A DNA stretch of 30,380 nucleotides from a virus. The notes under the pieces are model-generated. The model saw only the letters and a list, made by a program, of their open reading frames with translations. It searched no databases and was not told where the DNA came from. The stretch spans positions 1-30,380 of IMG/VR virus record IMGVR_UViG_3300044634_000161; one strand, 5' to 3'. A program made the translations under genes and the position numbers. Positions within the stretch are counted from its first letter, which is position 1. Every line of letters starts with the position of its first letter. Below, piece after piece: positions 6,878-14,366 of the stretch.

Positions 6878-8598
6878 GCTGTTGGCGGAGTTGCGGGGGT
6901 TACTGGTAACGGTTCAGTTCCAGGTTCTGGTATTGCATCAGATTGTTCGGGTGTACCTTCAGTATCAGTAGCAGCATCAACATCAGCAGCAATATTTCCT
7001 TGACTTAGGCCAATAGATCTTAGTTCTCCACTGCTGTCTGTGGGTATTGGATCACTCTTGCCTTGTTCTTCGCTCCACAACAATTCATTTTCTGCCATCT
7101 CTTCTTCACTCAGTCCTAAGAAACGTTTTAGTGCAAATCGTTTGCTGATGAACGGTACTGCTTGAATAGTATTAAATGTATTGATACGCTGGCCATCTAC
7201 TTCACTTTGACGATATGCTGCAAAGTTCATTGGAGGTTGTAGTTTCAATTCAAACAAACTGGAATCAATATTGACTCCTCTGTTGTGTAGATATAATTTA
7301 AATTCTTCGTCAAATATACTGGCTGCTAAACTCTGTAGTCTTTCACAATATTTGTTAAATCTAAATTCTTGAATATACGCTGTGCCCACACGGCCATCGT
7401 TGTACTGCGCTTGACTGTCGTCTGCGCCTGTGGGCAAATAACTACTGGGAATTCTTAAACCACGGAACAACTTGTTTGTAAAGAATTTTAAGTCGTCAAT
7501 CTCACCAAGATTCGTTCCTCCTGGTAAAGTTTCAACTTTACTTCCACGTCCTTCAGCAGTTTGTGGAAAGAAGTAATCTTCGTTAATACTCAGCGGATTG
7601 TATGCTGAATCAATAACGTTAGTACCACCGCCAGTGCTACTGGGAATCCTACGTTGATGTATTTCATTTTTAACACGCTCAACAAATCCCATAGCCAAGT
7701 GACTGGGCATATTGCCTACGTCAACATAGAACACTCGGCGTTCTGGCGCACGTTGTACACGATAGATAATGATAGCATCTTCTAATAACTCTTTTTGTTT
7801 GAATACTTTGAATACTTGTTCTAACAAACTGTTGCCAAACGGATAGTTGTTGTCTAGTCCTTCACTGAGGCTGAGATGAATCACATGTTCAGCATTTACT
7901 GCTTCTTCCATCTGTGTTAATTCAAATCTAGATCCAGTTGAAACATTGTATGCACCACCAGGGCCTGCACTGCCGTTACTGCCGCCGGCAGCATAGGTAG
8001 TTCCTCTATTTTGTGTATTAGTAGTGTTGGGATGTATCATCGTCACTGCAAGATCTTTTAAATTGATATTGAGGTCTTTGATTACATATTGTTCAGGCAT
8101 TTTGCCTTCACTTTCGTTTACTATGATCTTGGTAATTTTACCAGCATCTATATACATCCACTTTTGATTTTCTGGATCACGTACAAAAAATGCATCGCCG
8201 TATTTGAAAAGATTACGAATAGTTCTAAAAATTCGTGTGTCAAATTCTTGCAACTTTGACCATTGCTGTAGATATTCTCTTAGAATACGTATTTCTGTAT
8301 TGGTTGCTTTGTTTTTAAAAAATAAATTAAACGGTGTATTGTTTTCTTTGTTCTTCTGTGTGCAAAATTCTGCTAAAATATCCAACGCTGCATTTACTTC
8401 TGGATCCATATCCATTGTGTCATACTGCAGATATCGTTCGACTCTGTTGGGGCTACCTGTATAGACATCCGGCAAAAAACTACTGTAGTTTGTTCTAGCA
8501 GGTCCTGGTCTGCTGGAGTTCTGGCTGCTCATAGGACTCCACGTGCCGTCAGTTAACGCACCAGTATTAACAGGGGTAAAATATTTTTTCCACGACAT
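6874..8598 (-). CDS. 20: Portal vertex protein gp20
   Basis: This is the dodecameric portal through which DNA is packaged and to which the neck attaches. Diagnostic segments are VERYLQYDTMDMDPEVNAALDILAEF (residues 50-78), FKYGDAFFVRD, EHVIHLSLSEGLDNNYPFGNSLLEQVFKVFKQKELLEDAIIIYRVQRAPERRVFYVDVGNMP, and the LRIPSSYLPTG segment used in gp20 phylogenies. The length of 574 aa compares with 524 aa in T4. The N-terminal 40 residues and the C-terminal Pro/Thr-rich tail (after about residue 515) are the variable parts, and a Gly/Ser-rich insertion (AAGGSNGSAGPGGAYN) lies near residue 215. The start overlaps the upstream tape-measure stop region by spacing of two bases, so the two genes are probably translated in coupling. 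Confidence 0.95.
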   Translation of the reverse strand: MSWKKYFTPVNTGALTDGTWSPMSSQNSSRPGPARTNYSSFLPDVYTGSPNRVERYLQYDTMDMDPEVNAALDILAEFCTQKNKENNTPFNLFFKNKATNTEIRILREYLQQWSKLQEFDTRIFRTIRNLFKYGDAFFVRDPENQKWMYIDAGKITKIIVNESEGKMPEQYVIKDLNINLKDLAVTMIHPNTTNTQNRGTTYAAGGSNGSAGPGGAYNVSTGSRFELTQMEEAVNAEHVIHLSLSEGLDNNYPFGNSLLEQVFKVFKQKELLEDAIIIYRVQRAPERRVFYVDVGNMPSHLAMGFVERVKNEIHQRRIPSSTGGGTNVIDSAYNPLSINEDYFFPQTAEGRGSKVETLPGGTNLGEIDDLKFFTNKLFRGLRIPSSYLPTGADDSQAQYNDGRVGTAYIQEFRFNKYCERLQSLAASIFDEEFKLYLHNRGVNIDSSLFELKLQPPMNFAAYRQSEVDGQRINTFNTIQAVPFISKRFALKRFLGLSEEEMAENELLWSEEQGKSDPIPTDSSGELRSIGLSQGNIAADVDAATDTEGTPEQSDAIPEPGTEPLPVTPATPPTA

Positions 8599-8600
8599 AG

Positions 8601-11600
8601 TTATGCTCTCATATTAAGATTGCCATTCAACGATTTGGTTGCTGACACTGCTTTTTCCATTAAATTTGGCAACTTGGACATTTCACCAGACAGTTTGCCT
8701 ACTTGCATATTTAACGTATCTAGGCTGGCCACTACATCAGATAAGGTTGTTTCTTTGCCGGCACCTGCGGTAGTTTTTGGTTTGGCATCAGTTGCAGTTG
8801 CAGTTGCGGTTTTAGCAGTCTGCGCCTGTTGTTTGGCCTCTGCATCTTTTTTCTCAGCATCTTTCACTGCTGAATTCTTAGCAGCATCAACACCGGCAGT
8901 AGCACTGGCAGGTCCTGCCATTGGACCCATAAATCTATCCAGCATGCTGGCAAATGGATCTCGTCCTGTGGTAGTCTGAGTTTTATTTTTTGCAATAGCA
9001 CCTGCTAGATCACCAAACTCAGTGTCACGAGGTGTCTGATTAGCGCCATACAATGCCAAATCTTCAGGAGACTCTTCAGTAATTTCCGGTTGATTAGCAC
9101 CATACAATGCTAAGTCTTCATCAGACTCTGTTACTATTTCGCCTTGGTTGCTGACATGATCTAACAGTTTAGACTGTTTGTCTTGAATGGCAATCTCAGT
9201 GTCAGCCATTTCTTCTTTGAGATCTTGCAGTTCTTGTTCTTTTATTGCAATATCAGCAGTGGCATTTAAAATGTTTTGATTTCGTTCAGCAATACGATTT
9301 TGCAAAGATAGATTTATACTTTCTTCATCGGCTATTTGCGCTTGTAGTTCTTGAATTTCTGCTGCTGATTCTGAATTGTCAATTCTATTGCGCAGCATAG
9401 CCAATTCTTCGTTAGACTCTGCAAGATCTTTTTCTTCATACCGTTGATTATTTTCGTAGATATCTTTTTGTGCTTGTAATTTATCTAGGCTAGTCTGAAC
9501 ACTGGCTTGTCGTATTGATTGCACTTGCTTTTCGTCAGCCAGAGTAGATAATTCGTGTCCAATTTGTTGTAGTTCAGAATCAGAAAACTCTTTTTTAGTT
9601 GCCAACATTGACTGTGTCTGTTCTGCAATATTATTAGTCTGCTGAATAGTTTCTTCTCGTATGCTGGCTTCTGCAGCGACAGATTGTTGTTGAGCATCGG
9701 CCAACTCTTTTTCAGCAGTTAATAAATTTTTAGTGTCTTCAATCACTTGAGATTTTGCACCATCTAACTTGGTTCGCTGAGTTGTCAACTCATTTTCTAA
9801 TCGACGTTTTGTTCTTTCACTGTCAGTAGCAGCCAGTTCTTGTTCTTTGGCTGCAATATCTTTTTCTAAGAAAGAAACAAATTTTTCAGACGAGTCTTTG
9901 TAAATTTTAGCAGATTCAACACTGGCTTCTGCTTGTTGTTTCTTTGATGCCAATGCCTGTTCTTGTGCAAGTTTTTCAACAGATGCTGATTGTGTCAATT
10001 GTGAACCTGTTGCGGGCATATCGGCAAAAGATTTTTCAAAAGGTTTTGATAATTCTTTTATGTCTGGACCTTTGACTGTGCTGGCGCCGCCGCCAGTAAC
10101 TGAACTAATCTCAGTAGTAAATTTTTTACTCAGTTGAGTCAAATCAAGATTGCCCATCATCTTGCTAATATCATTTGTGGCCTTGCTTAAATCTGCCTGA
10201 GACATTTCTCTAGTCTTACCGTTTTCAGTTATTGTGCCTTTAAGTGCCGAAGCATCAAACTTAGGCATTTCAAACTTAGGCATTTCAAACTTAGGCATTT
10301 CAAACTTGGGCATGCCTGCTGACAGTTTGCTAAGATCTAAATTCTTTGACAAGTTATTAAATGCAGTGGCAGCACCTTTGTCCATCATGCCTTTGGCTAG
10401 ATTCATTTGTTGTTCGCCGTTCAGTACAACTTCACCGGGTTTGGTAATTTCTAGTATTGATCCAACATTTTCAAACATTTTTCCAGCACCGTAGGTTCCC
10501 TCTGAGCGCTCTTCTGGCCTTCCTGGTCTACGGTTAGCATCGGGGTTATTAGGATCTTTTCCTGGAATTAGACTGCCTGGGTTATTAAATGCTTCTTTAA
10601 TTCCAGTGTAGCCTTTTTCTACACCACCCGCCATACGTTCTCTACTGAATCCTGGCGCTTTCAAAAACTTTGTAAATTCAATCATGCCTGTCGCAATTTC
10701 GCCGTTCAATCTGTTGACAAACTGATCTTGAACCGCAGCAGTGGCATTCTGCATGACTTTTTCAAACTGTACCACTGCTTGGGTTGTGGCTTTGCCAGCA
10801 TCTGCTTCACCTGGCTTTGCCAGTGTTCTTGCATCGTCTTGTTGTTGTTTAGCCTGTGCATTTAGTATTTGATTAGCTTTACGGCGATCTGCTTCCAAAC
10901 TTAGATTCAAGTTGTTTGCTGTAGCCACTTTGTCCATACCTGCGGCTATAGTAGTTGTCTGGTCTGCTAATTGCCTAAAGCCTTTGGTATTCATTCCAGC
11001 CGCCGCTGTAAAATCATCGCTAAGGATTTGAGATTTGATCGCTTCTTCTGCACGTTTCACTGCTGCTTCTGCAGCAATTTTTTGTTCTTCTGTTTTTGCC
11101 GACTTGACCATTTGTATGGCATTTTGCAATTCGGTACCCGCTGGTCCCAATCCCGCCAATGTATCCTGTGTCTCTTTAGTGGCTGTGCCAAATGCTAGAA
11201 AATCTTTCATTAGATTTTGAACGCCTGGACCAAATTGTTGCATACTGGTCATGGCTTTCGTCATGCCTTCGACGGCAAATGTATTGCCTTGACGTTGGAG
11301 CATACGTAAGTTGGCTTGATACTGGCCGTCTTTTTCTAATAGTGCCATTTCTGCCTGTTGTGTTTCTCTACTTTTGCCAGTTAATTTGGCAATTTTATCC
11401 ATCTCCGTAGCCATTGATGCAGCCGATGCAATGGCATCTTCTCTACTTTTGGTATCTTCCATGTTTTGAAATCGTCTTGACGCCAGTTCAATGGCCAGTG
11501 TGCCATTGATTTCTTCTGATGTCATTCCTAAATTTCTTAACTGATCACTAACAGATCCAAATGAATCTCCTTGTTTAGCCTGTTGATCAAAGAATGCCTG

Positions 11601-12080
11601 ACTGAACTCATTGAATCTTGCAACACCTTGAGTAACAGATCCGCCCATAGCATTGAGAATACTGGTATTTTTGTTTAAAAATTTGCCGTATTCTTCTAAA
11701 CTCATATTGGTTTGTGCAATACTACTGCGCATAGCAATAGCATCGCCGTTGAATCCAGCACCAAATTTACCAAAATTTCGCATGGCATCAACTGACTGTT
11801 GTGCATATTGACCCATGTAAGACAATGCATCGCCTGCAATTTTACTTTTGTCGCCTATTCTGCCAATTAATTGTCCAACACCACCTACAGTATCGCCGAA
11901 CTTAACGCCGCCCTCTATGACTCCTCTCAGTGCGCCGCCGGCAATGTTAGCACCTTCGCTTAGGTTTTTTAGAAAATCTTTTCCGCCTCCAGGACCCAAA
12001 TTTACTGGCGCCGCGGCAGGAGCACTACGAGCTACTTGTCTAAGTGCGTCTACTAAATCATCTTTGGTCAATGCCGTCAT
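8601..12080 (-). CDS. Putative tail tape-measure protein (1159 aa)
   Basis: This 1159-aa protein starts with a Gly/Ala-rich hydrophobic region (residues 28-110), then helical segments. Around residues 515-560 it has FENVGSILEITKPGEVVLNGEQQMNLAKG, which resembles the 'pGEvVlN.eQ' element found in many tape-measure proteins. A four-fold PKFEM repeat follows near residues 590-615. Residues 690-1000 are almost unbroken coiled coil, followed by two copies of EDLALYGANQ and an Ala/Lys/Thr-rich tail. In T4 the corresponding protein is gp29 (590 aa), which sets tail length and is handled by hub chaperones. The neighbouring divergent genes (gp26 plus a small ORF) are candidate chaperones. Identification rests on size, architecture and context, not on recognised gp29 identity. 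A Shine-Dalgarno AGGATAG precedes the ATG. Confidence 0.65.
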   Translation of the reverse strand: MTALTKDDLVDALRQVARSAPAAAPVNLGPGGGKDFLKNLSEGANIAGGALRGVIEGGVKFGDTVGGVGQLIGRIGDKSKIAGDALSYMGQYAQQSVDAMRNFGKFGAGFNGDAIAMRSSIAQTNMSLEEYGKFLNKNTSILNAMGGSVTQGVARFNEFSQAFFDQQAKQGDSFGSVSDQLRNLGMTSEEINGTLAIELASRRFQNMEDTKSREDAIASAASMATEMDKIAKLTGKSRETQQAEMALLEKDGQYQANLRMLQRQGNTFAVEGMTKAMTSMQQFGPGVQNLMKDFLAFGTATKETQDTLAGLGPAGTELQNAIQMVKSAKTEEQKIAAEAAVKRAEEAIKSQILSDDFTAAAGMNTKGFRQLADQTTTIAAGMDKVATANNLNLSLEADRRKANQILNAQAKQQQDDARTLAKPGEADAGKATTQAVVQFEKVMQNATAAVQDQFVNRLNGEIATGMIEFTKFLKAPGFSRERMAGGVEKGYTGIKEAFNNPGSLIPGKDPNNPDANRRPGRPEERSEGTYGAGKMFENVGSILEITKPGEVVLNGEQQMNLAKGMMDKGAATAFNNLSKNLDLSKLSAGMPKFEMPKFEMPKFEMPKFDASALKGTITENGKTREMSQADLSKATNDISKMMGNLDLTQLSKKFTTEISSVTGGGASTVKGPDIKELSKPFEKSFADMPATGSQLTQSASVEKLAQEQALASKKQQAEASVESAKIYKDSSEKFVSFLEKDIAAKEQELAATDSERTKRRLENELTTQRTKLDGAKSQVIEDTKNLLTAEKELADAQQQSVAAEASIREETIQQTNNIAEQTQSMLATKKEFSDSELQQIGHELSTLADEKQVQSIRQASVQTSLDKLQAQKDIYENNQRYEEKDLAESNEELAMLRNRIDNSESAAEIQELQAQIADEESINLSLQNRIAERNQNILNATADIAIKEQELQDLKEEMADTEIAIQDKQSKLLDHVSNQGEIVTESDEDLALYGANQPEITEESPEDLALYGANQTPRDTEFGDLAGAIAKNKTQTTTGRDPFASMLDRFMGPMAGPASATAGVDAAKNSAVKDAEKKDAEAKQQAQTAKTATATATDAKPKTTAGAGKETTLSDVVASLDTLNMQVGKLSGEMSKLPNLMEKAVSATKSLNGNLNMRA
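10256..10315 (-). repeat. 15-bp tandem repeat, four copies, coding PKFEM
   Basis: Units start at 10256, 10271, 10286 and 10301. The first three are exact and the fourth differs at three positions. They encode the pentapeptide PKFEM (last copy PKFDA-like on the coding strand) in the tape-measure-like protein. Near-identity at DNA level suggests recent expansion. Confidence 0.9.
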
Positions 12081-12104
12081 AATTTCTATCCTAAAAACTA
12101 CGTA

Positions 12105-12112
12105 TATAAATA
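12105..12112 (+). promoter_or_regulatory. Late promoter TATAAATA driving gp26
   Basis: This is an exact T4 late box (TATAAATA). With T4 spacing transcription starts near 12118, giving a 22-base leader with GGAG ahead of the gp26 ATG at 12140. It forms a perfect inverted repeat with the minus-strand box at 12122-12129. Confidence 0.75.
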
Positions 12113-12121
12113 CCTATGTTA

Positions 12122-12129
12122 TATTTATA
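12122..12129 (-). promoter_or_regulatory. Late promoter TATAAATA driving the tape-measure/head operon
   Basis: This is an exact T4 late box on the minus strand. Transcription is predicted to start near 12116, 36 bases before the tape-measure ATG at 12080, leaving room for the AGGATAG ribosome site. The start point lies about two bases from that of the plus-strand promoter, so the two cannot be opened at once. Confidence 0.75.
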
Positions 12130-12139
12130 CGGAGTTAAT

Positions 12140-12967
12140 ATGAGCCAAAATCCATTGCAAAAATATTTTAGACAACCCAAACTGTATGTGTCATTGCCCA
12201 GTAAAGGTTTGTATACTGCACCAGATGTTGTTGAAGGAGATCCTACACAGATCCCAGTGTATTCTATGACCGGCATGGATGAAATTCTGTTGAAAACTCC
12301 CGATGCATTGTTCAACGGTGAATCCACAGTGAAAGTTATTCAAAGTTGTTGTGCTACCATTACCGATGGCTGGCAAATAAATGCTGTTGATTTAGACCAT
12401 CTATTGATTGCTATCAGGATTGCCACATATGGCAACATGATGACTATTGAACATACCTGTGGCAATTGCAGTACCGAAAATGAATATGAGATTGATCTAG
12501 GCTTGTTAAATGATCATTTCAATCATGTAGAGTTTCATGACACTGTGGATCTTGGTGATGTCAAAGTAAAAATTAGACCTTTAACCTATAAAGAGATGAC
12601 CACTTTTAATTTAGAAAACTACACACTGCAAAAAATGTTGATCCAGTCTGCACAAAATTTTGACAACCCTGAAAATCAAAAAACTGTCAACGATTTGTAC
12701 ACCAAAATAGCCGCACTGCAAACTGAAGTGTTTATTCAAAGTATCGACAGTGTAGAAATTCCCGATGCTGTGGTCAATCAACAGGCTTATATCAAAGAAT
12801 GGATTACCAACAGTGAATCAGAATTGTTTGAAAAAATTAAAGATTGTATAGAAAACAATAGAAAAAATTGGAAACTGCCCGCAGTAAAATCTCAATGTAG
12901 TAACTGCGGCACTGCCGCTGACTTGGAAATCACCATGGATCAAGCAAGTTTTTTCGTAAGAAAATGA
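12140..12967 (+). CDS. 26: Baseplate hub assembly protein gp26 (possible tail chaperone)
   Basis: This belongs to the T4 gp26 family of proteins needed for hub assembly. The segment LPSKGLYTAPDVVEGDPTQIPVYSMTGMDEILLKTPDALFNG (residues 19-60) and the KVKIRPLTYKEM segment are typical. I chose the ATG at 12140 (275 aa) over the longer frame from 12116 because GGAG lies 5-8 bases upstream and the longer start lies ahead of the predicted transcription start. Two CxxC pairs, C107/C110 and C253/C256, could form a zinc site. T4 gp26 is shorter (208 aa). The last codons contain the slippery heptamer T-TTT-TTC in frame (12949-12955), and the stop overlaps the next ATG (ATGA). In T4, gp26 and gp51 are hub assembly factors acting around gp29, so the position beside the tape-measure gene fits. 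Confidence 0.85.
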   Translation: MSQNPLQKYFRQPKLYVSLPSKGLYTAPDVVEGDPTQIPVYSMTGMDEILLKTPDALFNGESTVKVIQSCCATITDGWQINAVDLDHLLIAIRIATYGNMMTIEHTCGNCSTENEYEIDLGLLNDHFNHVEFHDTVDLGDVKVKIRPLTYKEMTTFNLENYTLQKMLIQSAQNFDNPENQKTVNDLYTKIAALQTEVFIQSIDSVEIPDAVVNQQAYIKEWITNSESELFEKIKDCIENNRKNWKLPAVKSQCSNCGTAADLEITMDQASFFVRK

Positions 12968-12991
12968 CGACTATGTCGAACTCTGACATAG
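12949..12991 (+). promoter_or_regulatory. Candidate programmed -1 ribosomal frameshift site at the gp26 3' end
   Basis: The heptamer T TTT TTC (12949-12955) is in the correct phase: gp26 codons are AGT, TTT, TTC. A -1 slip continues CGT AAG AAA and enters the next ORF in frame, with no stop between. The gp26 stop lies only four codons downstream. A 7-pair hairpin, CTATGTC (12971-12977) with GACATAG (12985-12991) and a 7-base loop, begins 15 bases after the heptamer, a little farther than the usual 5-9 bases. The fusion would be 272 residues of gp26 plus 76 more, 348 aa. Confidence 0.55.
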
Positions 12992-13185
12992 GCAAATATG
13001 TTGAGCGACTAGAATCTACTGTCAAGGGTATCAAAGAAGAAATTTTTAAAATCAGTTGGTATATGCGTGGGGGTGTATCCGCACAAGAACTGTTTCACAT
13101 ATATTCTTACGAAGACAGGATGTTGTTAAGTTCTTTAATCAAAGACAACATTGAAACTATACAAAAAACCAAGTTGCCGCTTTAG
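12964..13185 (+). CDS. Small hub/chaperone ORF overlapping gp26 (gp51-like position, 73 aa)
   Basis: The 73-residue protein begins MTTMSNSDIGKYVERLE and is helical, with the central motif SWYMRGGVSAQELFHIYSYEDRMLL. This 'WyMRGG.s..el...s..er..l' pattern is typical of the short ORF that follows tail-chaperone genes and makes the second half of a frameshift product. In T4 the neighbour of gene 26 is gene 51, another hub assembly factor, but at 249 aa it is much longer and I see no certain identity. There is no convincing Shine-Dalgarno in front of 12964 or the second ATG at 12973. Expression would therefore depend on ATGA coupling or on the -1 frameshift described above. Its stop overlaps the stop of the convergent gene at 13182. 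Confidence 0.7.
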   Translation: MTTMSNSDIGKYVERLESTVKGIKEEIFKISWYMRGGVSAQELFHIYSYEDRMLLSSLIKDNIETIQKTKLPL

Positions 13186-14225
13186 TCTAGACCAAACTGC
13201 TTGATCAATCTATCGGCAGTTCCAGGAACCCCAAAATCAATGTCGTTATCTTCTGGTTTAGCAACTGGTGGTTTGGTCTGCCCAGAAGTGGTACCTGCGG
13301 TGGATCCTGTGCTAGCAATACGTTGTTTGTCTAATTCACCGTTGACCATTTCATAACCAGTGACTCGAAATAATTGATACCAAAAATTATCACTGTATTC
13401 TTCATATGGTGTGTATTCATAAATAAGTCGCAACGCTGCTCTAGCAAGATCCTCAACTATAGGTTGTTTCATTAACACTGATTGAACTAGCAAAGTCAAT
13501 GCAGGTTTGTCTAGTGCGGCAATCCAAGAACCCCCGGGTATTTTTCCATACACCCATGTCAGTATTTTATCTATTGGAAATTTTGCAGCAACTAATCTTG
13601 CTGCGCCTAGACCTAAAAATATTGTAACAAACTTGGCAATAGTTAAATCTGTAATGTCCTTGATTTGCCACTCAGCATATTCTTTGCTAAATTCTCCATT
13701 AACGTATCCTGCATGAATGGCATCTACTTCACTGCGCCATTCTAAGATAGGTACAGCCAAGTTGGCACCAAGACCCAACAGTGTTGATCCTACCCAAGAT
13801 TTCTCCCAAAATGCGGCAGTACGTTTGCTTGCGGCTGCAACACCGGGTCCCCAGATTTTGCTTTTTCTAATGTAGTCAGCGTAACTTGAATAGTATCGAC
13901 GTTGTCCGTCTACCATAGTGTAAATTTTACCGTTAGGTGCTCTCTTAATAGGACTGATTTTGTCCTTGGCACCTTTGATCAGCGGCGCTTCTCCGCCAGC
14001 ACCTTGACGTTGTTTAGCGGCTATCTTAGCATCTCTTTGAGATTTAGTCATGTAAAATCGTGACTTGTGTTGAATAGCACCTTTAGCCGATCTAAAGATC
14101 TTGGGATCTAAAACACCATTAGGTTTCATTACCTGATATTTCATGAATCCAGTTTTAATCACATTAGCCAGTGCTTCTTGCAATGTCGTGGTTTCTGATA
14201 AAATTTCATAGACTTTCATGTACAT
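13182..14225 (-). CDS. Unrecognised protein with hydrophobic segments
   Basis: The reading frame is open from 14276, but a TATAAATA box (14225-14232) overlaps its first codons, so translation more likely starts at 14225 (MYMKVYEI) or at 14219 (MKVYEI); the coordinate given is the upper bound. The N-terminal 100 residues are basic and polar, including KSQRDAKIAAKQRQGAGG. The middle holds two apolar stretches, GSTLLGLGANLAVPILEW and FVTIFLGLGAARLVAAKF, that could be membrane-active or buried helices. A segment rich in aromatic residues (YEYTPYEEYSDNFWYQLF) follows, then a Thr/Gly/Pro linker and a conserved-looking tail DIDFGVPGTADRLIKQFGLD. I do not recognise the family. A late promoter and a mixture of basic and apolar regions would fit an internal or ejected virion protein, but that is speculation. 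Confidence 0.7.
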   Translation of the reverse strand: MYMKVYEILSETTTLQEALANVIKTGFMKYQVMKPNGVLDPKIFRSAKGAIQHKSRFYMTKSQRDAKIAAKQRQGAGGEAPLIKGAKDKISPIKRAPNGKIYTMVDGQRRYYSSYADYIRKSKIWGPGVAAASKRTAAFWEKSWVGSTLLGLGANLAVPILEWRSEVDAIHAGYVNGEFSKEYAEWQIKDITDLTIAKFVTIFLGLGAARLVAAKFPIDKILTWVYGKIPGGSWIAALDKPALTLLVQSVLMKQPIVEDLARAALRLIYEYTPYEEYSDNFWYQLFRVTGYEMVNGELDKQRIASTGSTAGTTSGQTKPPVAKPEDNDIDFGVPGTADRLIKQFGLD

Positions 14226-14232
14226 ATTTATA
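14225..14232 (-). promoter_or_regulatory. Late promoter TATAAATA overlapping the start of the downstream gene
   Basis: This is an exact late box on the minus strand, reading TATAAATATGTACATGAAAG. With T4 spacing the first transcribed base is about 14219, the A of the second ATG, so the message would be leaderless. Confidence 0.6.
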
Positions 14233-14234
14233 TG

Positions 14235-14260
14235 AGACGAACTAAGTTCGTCTGTGTTTT
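14235..14260 (+). terminator. Hairpin with weak T-run, plus strand
   Basis: AGACGAAC (14235-14242) pairs perfectly with GTTCGTCT (14246-14253) over a 3-base loop, followed by GTGTTTT. The T-run is interrupted, so termination would be partial. It lies directly upstream of the minus-strand late box at 14225-14232. Confidence 0.4.
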
Positions 14261-14337
14261 CGCTAACGCTCAACACATTATTCTTAGAACAATAACTACG
14301 AAGTAGTTTAAATTCATGTAGATTGTTTCAGTCAGAC

Positions 14338-14366
14338 GGAACCGTTTTGCACGGTTCCATCTTTTT
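14338..14366 (+). terminator. Strong Rho-independent terminator, plus strand
   Basis: GGAACCGT (14338-14345) pairs with ACGGTTCC (14351-14358) over TTTGC, followed by ATCTTTTT. Orientation is plus, although both flanking genes are on the minus strand. The nearest plus-strand transcript is the gp26 message, 1.15 kb upstream, which has no terminator of its own. Confidence 0.7.

Noticed and set aside
10256-10315. Possible CRISPR-like array because of regular 15-bp units
   Set aside because: There are no spacers; the units are contiguous and encode an in-frame PKFEM peptide repeat.
11848-12138. Plus-strand 96-codon frame upstream of gp26
   Set aside because: It is antisense to the tape-measure N-terminus, Pro/Ser-rich, and ends in the promoter region.
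13419-13425. ATAAATA on the plus strand inside the 13182-14225 gene
   Set aside because: It is antisense and inside a gene, with no plus-strand gene downstream for it to serve.
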